From AC-32 sp963728765 (GTDB lineage: Bacteria > Actinomycetota > Thermoleophilia > Gaiellales > Gaiellaceae), in the NCBI GenBank assembly GCA_963728765.1, contig CAVSKX010000004.1:874333-938332 (forward strand): DNA of 64,000 nucleotides. The letters run 5' to 3'. This document shows, piece after piece, positions 57,086 to 64,000 of the stretch. Position 1 is the stretch's first letter, and each line of letters starts with the position of its first letter. The translations under genes and the position numbers were made by a program. Below the pieces are notes generated by a model. The model saw only the letters and a program-made list of their open reading frames with translations. It had not been told where the DNA came from and searched no databases.

Positions 57086-58050
57086 CCGTCTCGGAGCGGT
57101 CCGCGTCGAGCTCGCCCGGGCCTCCGCCGTCGGCGGGCATGCGCTGGATCCCCGGAGGGACGTTCCTGATGGGGTCCGAGGAGTTCTACCCCGAGGAGGC
57201 CCCGGTGCAACGGGTCTCGGTCGACGGCTTCTGGGCCGACGAGACCGCCGTCACGGCCGCCGAGTTCCGCCGCTTCGTCCGTGAGACGGGGTACGTGACG
57301 GTGGCGGAGCGACCCCTCGAGCGCGAGCAGTACCCGGACGCGGACCCCGAGCTGCTGGTCCCCGGGTCGCTCGTCTTCCGCAAGACGAGCGGCCCGGTCG
57401 ACCTCCGCGATGTGAGCAACTGGTGGGAGTACGTGGCAGGTGCGTACTGGAAACGCCCGGGCGGGCCCGGGACGAGCATCAACGGCCGCGACCGGCATCC
57501 GGTCGTCCACGTCGCGCACGAGGACGCGGAGGCGTACGCGACATGGGCAGCCAAGGAGCTGCCGAGCGAAGCCGAGTGGGAGTACGCGGCGCGCGGAGGG
57601 CTCGACGGCGCCCGGTTCGCCTGGGGAGACGAGCACTTCCCGGGCGGTCAGCCGGCCGCGAACACCTGGCAGGGCGAGTTTCCCTGGCAGAACCTGAAGC
57701 TCGACGGCTACGAGGGAACCTCTCCGGTCGGAAGCTTCGCGCCGAACGGCTACGGCCTGCACGACATGTGCGGCAACACCTGGGAGTGGACGAGCGACTG
57801 GTACGCGCCCCGCACCGCCGAGCCGACCAGGTCGCCGTGCTGCGCTCCCCGGAACCCCCGGGTGACGTCGCAGGCGAAGAGCTTCGCCGAGGGACAGCCC
57901 GGGGCACACATCCCGCGGCGGGTGATCAAGGGCGGCTCCCACATGTGCGCTCCGAACTACTGCCTGCGGTATCGCCCCGCGGCGCGCCAGGCCGAGGCAA
58001 TCGACACCTCGACCGGCCACATCGGCTTTCGCTGCATCGTCCGACCGTGA
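57082..58050 (+). CDS. Formylglycine-generating enzyme (sulfatase maturase)
   Basis: FGE oxidises the active-site cysteine of sulfatases to formylglycine using O2 and copper. The 322 residues start with MRWIPGGTFLMGSEEFYPEE and contain VDGFWADETAVTAAEFRRFV, HVAHEDAEAYATWAAKELPS, EAEWEYAARGGLDG, CGNTWEWTSDWY and the diagnostic end GGSHMCAPNYCLRYRPAAR, whose two cysteines bind copper. It overlaps the previous gene by four bases and lies 19 bases before a Cys-type sulfatase with a CSPTR motif, its evident substrate. Confidence 0.94.
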   Translation: MTVSERSASSSPGPPPSAGMRWIPGGTFLMGSEEFYPEEAPVQRVSVDGFWADETAVTAAEFRRFVRETGYVTVAERPLEREQYPDADPELLVPGSLVFRKTSGPVDLRDVSNWWEYVAGAYWKRPGGPGTSINGRDRHPVVHVAHEDAEAYATWAAKELPSEAEWEYAARGGLDGARFAWGDEHFPGGQPAANTWQGEFPWQNLKLDGYEGTSPVGSFAPNGYGLHDMCGNTWEWTSDWYAPRTAEPTRSPCCAPRNPRVTSQAKSFAEGQPGAHIPRRVIKGGSHMCAPNYCLRYRPAARQAEAIDTSTGHIGFRCIVRP

Positions 58051-58069
58051 AACAAGGAGGAGGACCGGG

Positions 58070-60413
58070 ATGAGCAAGGAGTTCAAGGGAGTGATCAAGC
58101 TCGACAGTCGGGACTCGACCCCGGACTGGGAGCCGTATCTCCAGCCCGTCGCTCCCGACGGAGCGCCGAACGTCCTCTACATCGTGCTGGACGACGTCGG
58201 CTTCTCGGCCATGGAGCCGTGGGGCGGCCTGATCGAGACGCCGAACATCAACCGGCTCGCCGAGAACGGCCTCACGTACACGAACTGGCACACCACCGCG
58301 CTCTGCTCGCCGACGCGCTCCTCGCTGCTCACCGGCCGCAACCACACCACCAACGGCATGGCCTGCATCGCCGAGGCGACGACGGGCTTCCCGAACTCGA
58401 ACGGCCACATCCCGTTCGAGTGCGCGACGCTCCCAGAGGTCCTCGGCGAGCGGGGCTGGAACACCTACATGCTCGGCAAGTGGCACCTGTGCCCGCTCGA
58501 CGAGATGAACATGGCCTCGACGAAGCGCAACTGGCCGGTCGGCCGCGGCTTCGAGCGCTTCTACGGGTTCCTCGGCGGCGAGACGAACCAGTGGTATCCC
58601 GACCTCATCTACGACAACCACCCCGTCGACCAGCCGTCGCTCCCCGAGGACGGGTACCACCTCACGACGGACCTGACGGACAAGGCGATCGAGTTCATCA
58701 CCGACGCCAAGGTGATCGACCCCGGCAAGCCGTTCTTCATGTACTTCTGCCCGGGCGCCACCCACGCGCCGCACCACGTGGCGCAGGAGTGGGTCGACAA
58801 GTACCGCGGTCGGTTCGACATGGGCTACGAGGCGTACCGCGAGCTCGTCTTCAGCCGGCAGAAGGAGCTCGGGATCTTCCCGGACGACGCCGAGCTGTCG
58901 CCGCTCAACCCCTACGCCGAGGAGACGAGCACGGAGGGCAAGCCCTGGCCCGAGCTCGACGTCGTCCGCCCCTGGGATTCGCTCTCCGACGACGAGAAGC
59001 GGCTCTTCTGCCGCATGGCCGAGGTCTACGCCGGCTTCCTCTCGCACACCGACCACGAGATCGGACGGCTGCTCGACTTCCTCGAAGAAACGGGCGACCT
59101 CGAGAACACGATCGTGGTCTTCGTCTCCGACAACGGCGCGAGCGGCGAGGGCGGCCCGAACGGCTCGGTCAACGAGAACAAGTTCTTCAACGGCATCCCG
59201 GACACGATCGAGGAGAACCTCCAGTACCTCGACGACCTGGGCTCGACCAAGACCTACAACCACTACCCCGTCGGCTGGGCCTGGGCTTTCAACACCCCGT
59301 TCAAGATGTGGAAGCGCTACAACTTCGAGGGCGGGGTCGCGGACCCGTTGATCGTCTCCTGGCCGAAGGGGATCGAGGGTCGCGGCGAGCTCCGGCGCCA
59401 GTTCCTCCACGCGACGGACGTTGCCCCGACGATCTACGACCTCCTGGGAGTCGAGCTCCCGGAGACGGTGAAGGGCTTCGACCAGATCCCGCTCGAAGGC
59501 GTGAGCTTCAAGAGCACCTTCGAAAGCGACGACGTGCCGACGCCGAAGGAGAGCGCGTTCTTCTCGATGCTCGGCTCACGGGCCGTCTGGCACAAGGGCT
59601 GGAAGGCCGTCAGCGTCCACCCGACGATCGCGGGCTGGGGCCACTTCGACGAGGACCGCTGGGAGCTGTACGACACCGAGCACGACCCGACGGAGAGCCA
59701 CGACCTCGCGGCCGAGCAGCCCGAGAAGCTGAAGGAGCTGATCGACGTCTGGTTCCACCTCGCCGAGCTCTACAAGGGGCTCCCGCTGCTCGACCAGACC
59801 GCGGTCGAGATCCTGGCCGACCCGACCCGGCCGCAGGTGGCGACGCCACGGGACCGCTACGTCTACTACCCGAACACCTCCGAGGTGCCGGAGTCGGCAG
59901 CGGTGAGCATCCGCAACCGCAGCTACTCCATAGCGGTCGAGGTCGACGTCGAGTCCGCGGACGCGTCGGGCGTGCTCTTTTCGCACGGCGCGCGCTTCGG
60001 CGGCCACGCGCTCTACGTGAAGGACCGGAAGCTGAAGTACGTCTACAACTTCGTCGGCTCGAACGAGCAGATCGTCGAGGGCACGAAGGAGATCCCGACC
60101 GGCAACACGATCCTCGGCGCCAGCTTCGTGCGCGAGGGCGACTCGATGCCCGACCACCGGCACGCTCTCGCTGTTCGTCGGCGACGAGAAGGTCGGAGAG
60201 GGCCAGATCATGACCCAGCCCGGCAACTTCTCACTCGTCGGCGAAGGGCTGAACGTCGGTCGCGACCCCGCCGAGCCCGTCACCGACGACTACCCGGGCT
60301 CGTCCCCGTTCGCGTTCACCGGCGGGACGATCAAGGAGGCCGTCGTCGACGTCACGGGCGAGCACTACGTGGATCTCGAGCTGGAAGCGCTCGCGATGAT
60401 GAAGCGGGAATAG
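58070..60413 (+). CDS. Arylsulfatase (Cys-type), interrupted by a one-base frameshift
   Basis: The 780-residue AtsA-type sulfatase hydrolyses organic sulfate esters. The nucleophile is Cys79 in ALCSPTRSSLLTGRNHTTNG, the motif that FGE converts to formylglycine. Other active-site pieces: VLDDVGFSAM (metal aspartates), YMLGKWHLCP (Lys, His), GATHAPHH and VFVSDNGASGEGG (Asp, Asn). AAGGAGG precedes the ATG. The frame is correct to about 60148 (GASFVREGDSM). The proper C-terminus (MTQPGNFSLVGEGLNVGRDP to MMKRE at 60413) is in another frame. Removing one C from CCC at 60149-60151 restores it. Read straight, the frame would run to 60571 through the next gene's antisense. This is a sequencing error or a true mutation. 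Confidence 0.88.
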
Positions 60414-61124
60414 CTACTCCCCGTACTCGTCATGACGGCGCCACCACTTGTACGGCTTCGTCTGCGGGTACCCGTCCGGTGAGTCCTCCCACTCCTCCTG
60501 ACGGCCGAGCGGGGTCAGGTCGAGCAGCGTCCACACGCTGCCGAGCGCCTCGACGCCTCGGGCGGTCGTGAAGTACGTGCGGTACACCTCGTCGCCGTCC
60601 CGGAGAAAGGCGCTGAGGCCGAACGTCTCACCGTCCTGGTAGACGCCCTCCTGCGGCGTTTCCGGCCCGACGCCGAAGTCGACGTTGAAGTCGCTGCTGA
60701 ACGACGAGACCCACGGGAACGTCCACCCCATGCGCTCCTTGTACGCGGTGATCTTCTCGATCGGGGCTCGTGAGACGACCGCGAACGAGGTGTCGCGGGC
60801 GTGCAGGTGGGCGAGGTGGCCGACCTGGTCGACGAACATCGAGCACCCGTCGCAGCCCGCGTCCTGGTTCGGGCCGAACATGAAGTGGTAGAGCAACAGC
60901 TGCCTGCGCCCTTCGAACAGTTCGGGCAACGTGACCTCGCCCTCCGGGCCCTCGAAGGCGTAGCGCTTCTCGATCCGCGCGCGCGGCAGCCTGCGACGCT
61001 CGGCCGCGAGCGCGTCGCGGGCCCGAGTGGCCTCCTTCTCCTTGGCGAGCAGCGCCTCATGCGCCGCCTGCCACTCAGTGTCGGAGACAACCGGTGGAAG
61101 ATTCATGGGGGTCGTCTCGGTCAT
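60414..61124 (-). CDS. DUF899 thioredoxin-fold protein
   Basis: The 236-residue protein belongs to the DUF899 family. It has RIEKRYAFEGPEGEVTLPEL, FEGRRQLLLYHFMFGPNQDA, GCDGCSMFVDQVGHL (the C-x-x-C site) and MGWTFPWVSSFSSDFNVDFG. The thioredoxin-like fold and C-x-x-C suggest redox activity; the substrate is unknown. GAGGAGGGCG precedes ATG 61124; an earlier start at 61181 has no ribosome site. Its stop adjoins that of the sulfatase. Confidence 0.88.
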   Translation of the reverse strand: MTETTPMNLPPVVSDTEWQAAHEALLAKEKEATRARDALAAERRRLPRARIEKRYAFEGPEGEVTLPELFEGRRQLLLYHFMFGPNQDAGCDGCSMFVDQVGHLAHLHARDTSFAVVSRAPIEKITAYKERMGWTFPWVSSFSSDFNVDFGVGPETPQEGVYQDGETFGLSAFLRDGDEVYRTYFTTARGVEALGSVWTLLDLTPLGRQEEWEDSPDGYPQTKPYKWWRRHDEYGE

Positions 61125-61195
61125 CTCGCCCTCCTCGCTTCGGTGGTCACTCTTACGACCGCCCGGCGGCCGAGAACTCATCGGCCGCGTCGGCC

Positions 61196-61248
61196 TTGAC
61201 GCAGCGGACGCTTGCGTGTGTTATACATCTGTACAACTAAATTGTTGT
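61196..61248 (+). promoter_or_regulatory. Promoter and operator candidate of the ArsR-MMPL operon
   Basis: A -35-like TTGACG (61196-61201) and a -10-like TATACA (61222-61227) lie in an AT-rich island that contrasts with the GC-rich flanks (spacing 20, longer than optimal). Just downstream is an inverted repeat ACAAC-taaatt-GTTGT (61233-61248), a fitting position for ArsR autoregulation. The elements were read by eye only. Confidence 0.4.
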
Positions 61249-61266
61249 TTTAGCGTAGGAGGCCAG

Positions 61267-61608
61267 GTGTCACTTCCCCATCCGATTCCGACAGACCTCG
61301 CCGAGCTCGTCGCCCGCCGCTTCCGGGTGCTGGCAGAGCCGATGCGAATCCGCCTGCTCGACCAGCTCCGCGAAGGCGAGGCGACAGTCGGCGAGCTCTC
61401 CGAAGCGCTTGGCGCTTCACAGCAGAACGTTTCCAAGCACCTGGCCGTCCTGGCCGATGTCGGCCTGCTCGGCCGCCGCAAGGACGGCAACCGGGTCTAC
61501 TACCGGATCGTCGACGAGAGCGTCTTCGCGCTCTGCGAGCAGGTCTGCGACGCGGCCCAGCAGCAGGCCCGCGCATTGCAGGAGCTGGTCGAGGGAGTGA
61601 GCGTCTGA
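61267..61608 (+). CDS. ArsR-family winged-helix transcriptional repressor
   Basis: The 113-residue protein has the ArsR fold: RFRVLAEPMRIRLLDQLREG, the recognition helix GASQQNVSKHLAVLADVGLL, and the wing GRRKDGNRVYYRIVDE. The usual E-L-C-V-C-D metal box in the recognition helix is absent (VGELSEALGA instead). A C-terminal CEQVC pair (VFALCEQVCDAAQQQ) could sense metal or thiol redox state. GTG 61267 has GTAGGAGG ahead. It is the first of three coupled genes and faces an operator-like palindrome, so it likely represses the operon. Confidence 0.9.
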   Translation: MSLPHPIPTDLAELVARRFRVLAEPMRIRLLDQLREGEATVGELSEALGASQQNVSKHLAVLADVGLLGRRKDGNRVYYRIVDESVFALCEQVCDAAQQQARALQELVEGVSV

Positions 61609-61823
61609 TGGCCCGGCGCTGGCCTCTCGAGCGGGTGCTATTCGCGCTCGCCGGCTCGATGACACTGTTGAGCGTGCTCCTGGCTGTGGTCGTCTCCCCC
61701 TGGTTCCTGCTGCTGACCGTCTTCGCCGGCCTCAACCAGTGGCTGTTCGTGAGCGCGGGTTGGTGCCCCGCCTCGCTCCTGCTCGAGCGCGGAGCCGGGA
61801 TCGAGAAGGGGTGTCGTCGATGA
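61608..61823 (+). CDS. Small DUF2892-like membrane protein
   Basis: The 71 residues contain two membrane helices (LERVLFALAGSMTLLSVLLA, then VSPWFLLLTVFAGLNQWLFV) and end GWCPASLLLERGAGIEKGC. The layout (GxxxL-LxxxV, then N-x-W and C-P) is that of DUF2892 inner-membrane proteins, which often sit with rhodanese or sulfur-transfer genes. The conserved Cys of WCP may handle persulfide. ATG overlaps the arsR stop by one base, and its TGA overlaps the MMPL start. Confidence 0.75.
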   Translation: MARRWPLERVLFALAGSMTLLSVLLAVVVSPWFLLLTVFAGLNQWLFVSAGWCPASLLLERGAGIEKGCRR

Positions 61824-63979
61824 GCACGCTGGCGACAGCTGTCCGTCCAGGGACGCCCGTTTCGGAGCAGCCCCTCGAGGTCGGGCCGCTGGGTCGGCTG
61901 GGCCGCTGGACGGCCGACCACATTCGCGCCGTCTCGATCGCGTGGCTGATCGTGGCCGTCGCGCTTGCTGCCTTTGCGCCGAAGGTCGAGACGGCGCTGT
62001 CAGGCGCAGGCTGGCAGGCGAACGGCTCGCAGTCGGTTGAGGCGCGAGACCTGATCCAGCGCAACTTCGGCGGCCTCTCGAGCTCTGCCCTGATGGTCGT
62101 CGTGCACTCGGCAGACCAAACCACGGCCGACCCGGGCTTCAAGGGGACTATCCAGCGCGTCGAGCGCGTTTTGGCCGGCGACTCAGGCGTCGCCTCGGTG
62201 CAGGCGCCGCAGCCGGGAGCGAGCGTCTCCGCCGACGGCCATACCGCGGTCGTCACCGCGGGTGCGAAGGTCGACCCGACGGCGATGGTCGCCGCCGCGG
62301 ACAGGCTCAAGCCCAGGCTGCACGACGCCGGCGCCGCCGGCGTGAGCGTTTCGCTGACCGGCGCGTCCGGCATGTGGAGCGACTTCAACACCGCCAACCG
62401 CACCGCGATGATGAAGTCGGAGCTCGTTTCGTGGCCGGTGACGATGGCGATCCTCGTGGTCGCCTTCGGCTCCCTCGTGGCCGCTGGGCTGCCGCTGCTG
62501 CTGACGATCGTGGGGCTGCTCGCCTCGGCCGGGCTGCTGACCCTGCTGACACACGGCTTCGAGATCTCGATCTGGGCGATGAACTTCGCGCTGATGTTCG
62601 CGCTGGCGCTCGGGATCGACTACGCGCTCTTCGTCGTGCACCGCTTCCGTGCCGCCTTATTCGGCTCGAAGCTGGAGGTGCGTGACGCAGTCGCGGTCAC
62701 GATGGACACCGCGGGCAAGGCGGTCCTCTTCTCGGGCCTGACGGTCTTCGTTTCGCTTTCGGCGGTGATGCTCGTGCCGAGCCCCGCCTTCCGCTCGATG
62801 GCGCTCGGGATCATGCTCAGCGTCGCCTTCGTGCTCGCCGCGACATTGACACTGCTGCCGGCCGTGCTCGCGAAGCTCGGGCCCAAGGTCGACGCAATGC
62901 CGCTTCGCTGGGTTCATTCCGGCGAGCACCGGTCGGCGAGATTCGCCCGCTGGGGTGAGCGCCTCTGGCGTCATCCGCACGTGTTCGGGCCTGCGGCGAC
63001 CCTCGTCCTCGTCCTGCTGGCTCTCCCGATCGTGGGCCTGAAGACCGGCATGCCGTCGATCAAAGTCGTTCCCACGAGCGACGGCTCGCGCGTCGGCTAC
63101 ACGCAGGTGCAGCAAGCATTCGGCACGGGTGCGCCCGGCGCGCTGCAGATCGTCGCGCCGCAACGCCAGGCCGGTGTGGTCGCGGCCGTCGCTCGCCGCG
63201 ACTCCGGCATCGCCCGCGTCTCGCCGGCTCAGGCCGGCGGCACCAGCCTTGCGCTGGTGCAGGCGATCCCGAAGACTGACCCCTCGAGCAAGGCGACCGG
63301 CCGGACGATCGACCGGCTCCGTGGCGCCCTCCCGACCGGAGCGCTCGTCGGCGGAGCGGCTGCCGAGAACCACGACCTCGAGCGCGCGCTCGCGTCGAAG
63401 ACACCACTGGTGATCGGTGTCGTGCTCACGCTCGGCTTCGTGCTTCTGCTGGTGGCGCTTCAGGCGCCGCTGATCGCCGCGCTCGGGGTGCTTACCAATC
63501 TCCTCGCGACCGGCGCCGCCTTCGGGATCGGTCGGCTGATCTTCCAAAGCGGCCACGGCGCGGGGCTGCTGGGCTTCGAGTCGCAGGGCTTCATGGACGC
63601 CTGGGCGCCCGTCTTCTTCTTCGCGATGATCTTCGCGATCTCGATGGACTACACGGTATTCCTGCTCTCCTCCGCAAAGGAGCACTGGGACCGCTCGCAC
63701 GACGCTCACGAGGCGACTGTCGGCGGGCTCGCGCACTCCGGCCGCGTCATCTTCGCCGCCGCCGCCGTGATGGTCGCGGTCTTCTTCACCTTCGCTCTCT
63801 CGGGCCCGCTGCCGCCGAAGGAGATGGGCGTCATCCTCGGCATTGCGGTGCTCCTCGACGCGATGCTCGTGCGCCTCGTGCTGATCCCGACGCTGCTACG
63901 CGTCTTCGGCCGGCGCGCCTGGGCCGTACCACGCTGGCTCGACCGGGTCCTACCGGACATCCGCTTCGGGCACACCTAG
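61820..63979 (+). CDS. MMPL/RND-family transporter
   Basis: This 719-residue MMPL transporter has a first helix (about 38-58), periplasmic loop 1 (60-195), helices (about 200-375), a soluble loop 2 and five final helices (540-705). The proton-relay motifs are MFALALGIDYALFVVHRFRA and IFAISMDYTVFLLSSAKEHW. The GxxxDY pairs match the MMPL at 42466-44685. The four-base overlap (ATGA) with the DUF2892 gene and ArsR control suggest export of a toxic or sulfur-related hydrophobic compound. The stop is 21 bases from the window end. Confidence 0.92.
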   Translation: MSTLATAVRPGTPVSEQPLEVGPLGRLGRWTADHIRAVSIAWLIVAVALAAFAPKVETALSGAGWQANGSQSVEARDLIQRNFGGLSSSALMVVVHSADQTTADPGFKGTIQRVERVLAGDSGVASVQAPQPGASVSADGHTAVVTAGAKVDPTAMVAAADRLKPRLHDAGAAGVSVSLTGASGMWSDFNTANRTAMMKSELVSWPVTMAILVVAFGSLVAAGLPLLLTIVGLLASAGLLTLLTHGFEISIWAMNFALMFALALGIDYALFVVHRFRAALFGSKLEVRDAVAVTMDTAGKAVLFSGLTVFVSLSAVMLVPSPAFRSMALGIMLSVAFVLAATLTLLPAVLAKLGPKVDAMPLRWVHSGEHRSARFARWGERLWRHPHVFGPAATLVLVLLALPIVGLKTGMPSIKVVPTSDGSRVGYTQVQQAFGTGAPGALQIVAPQRQAGVVAAVARRDSGIARVSPAQAGGTSLALVQAIPKTDPSSKATGRTIDRLRGALPTGALVGGAAAENHDLERALASKTPLVIGVVLTLGFVLLLVALQAPLIAALGVLTNLLATGAAFGIGRLIFQSGHGAGLLGFESQGFMDAWAPVFFFAMIFAISMDYTVFLLSSAKEHWDRSHDAHEATVGGLAHSGRVIFAAAAVMVAVFFTFALSGPLPPKEMGVILGIAVLLDAMLVRLVLIPTLLRVFGRRAWAVPRWLDRVLPDIRFGHT

Positions 63980-64000
63980 CCCGTCGGCCCTACAAACGGA

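Noticed and set aside
58070..60571. Sulfatase read straight to its in-frame stop at 60571
   Set aside because: The tail after 60151 is arginine-rich and antisense to the DUF899 gene; the genuine C-terminus lies in the neighbouring frame to 60413.
1..64000. tRNA, rRNA or CRISPR arrays
   Set aside because: No cloverleaf-like T-loop sequence or regularly spaced direct repeats were seen on reading either strand.

Overview
This 64 kb window is GC-rich bacterial chromosome, dense with genes that start often at GTG and overlap by 1-20 bases. Gene content (two-domain UspA, DHA2 exporters, ECF sigma with a SnoaL-like tail, TPR-LuxR regulators, WYL regulator, GcvT-like demethylases, Cys-type sulfatase) points to Actinomycetota. 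The style of several small proteins suggests Thermoleophilia/Gaiellales, but that is inference. I saw no tRNA, rRNA, CRISPR array, intact insertion sequence or phage gene.

Region 1 (1-1.6 kb) starts with a cut-off YbaK-type deacylase and holds an internally deleted remnant of formate-tetrahydrofolate ligase, a small membrane protein and an Hsp20 gene. Region 2 (1.8-19 kb) is an anaerobic-style energy block. It contains an ACT-domain malic enzyme, hypF-hypC-hypC-like-hypD-hypE, and, divergently, a complete group 3b-type (NADP-linked) NiFe hydrogenase operon: beta, a cNMP-binding protein, gamma, delta, alpha, endopeptidase and a HypA lacking its zinc ribbon. On the opposite strand follow a four-subunit pyruvate:ferredoxin oxidoreductase, a GltD/NfnB-like flavoprotein and GAPDH. 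Together they can make pyruvate from malate, oxidise it to acetyl-CoA with reduced ferredoxin, and exchange electrons among ferredoxin, NAD(P)H and H2. HypB is not in the window.

Region 3 (19-31.7 kb) is transport and envelope: a secreted beta-propeller, an ABC ATPase with a very large FtsX-type permease, UspA, a Ca2+-type P-ATPase, a ZIP transporter, a flavin reductase and a DHA2 exporter. Region 4 (31.7-42.4 kb) is regulation: STAS protein, ECF sigma, TPR-LuxR regulator, cupredoxin lipoprotein, WYL regulator, NlpC/P60 hydrolase, M24 peptidase, and a TPR protein ending in a class III nucleotidyl cyclase. The LuxR protein and the cyclase share the same TPR sensor arm.

Region 5 (42.4-48.3 kb) holds MMPL and DHA2 transporters, a DUF202 protein and a cyclase-family hydrolase, mixed with at least four truncated gene remnants. 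Region 6 (48.3-54 kb) is a divergent module of two GcvT/DmdA-like folate-dependent demethylases facing two PYROXD2-like FAD oxidoreductases. It is the best candidate here for an uncharacterised catabolic pathway. Region 7 (54-64 kb) has a membrane protein, a methyltransferase, an orphan PIN protein, a winged-helix protein, a formylglycine-generating enzyme with its cognate arylsulfatase (broken by a one-base frameshift near its 3' end), a DUF899 protein and an ArsR-controlled MMPL operon. The recurring theme outside the energy block is recent gene decay by internal deletion and end truncation.
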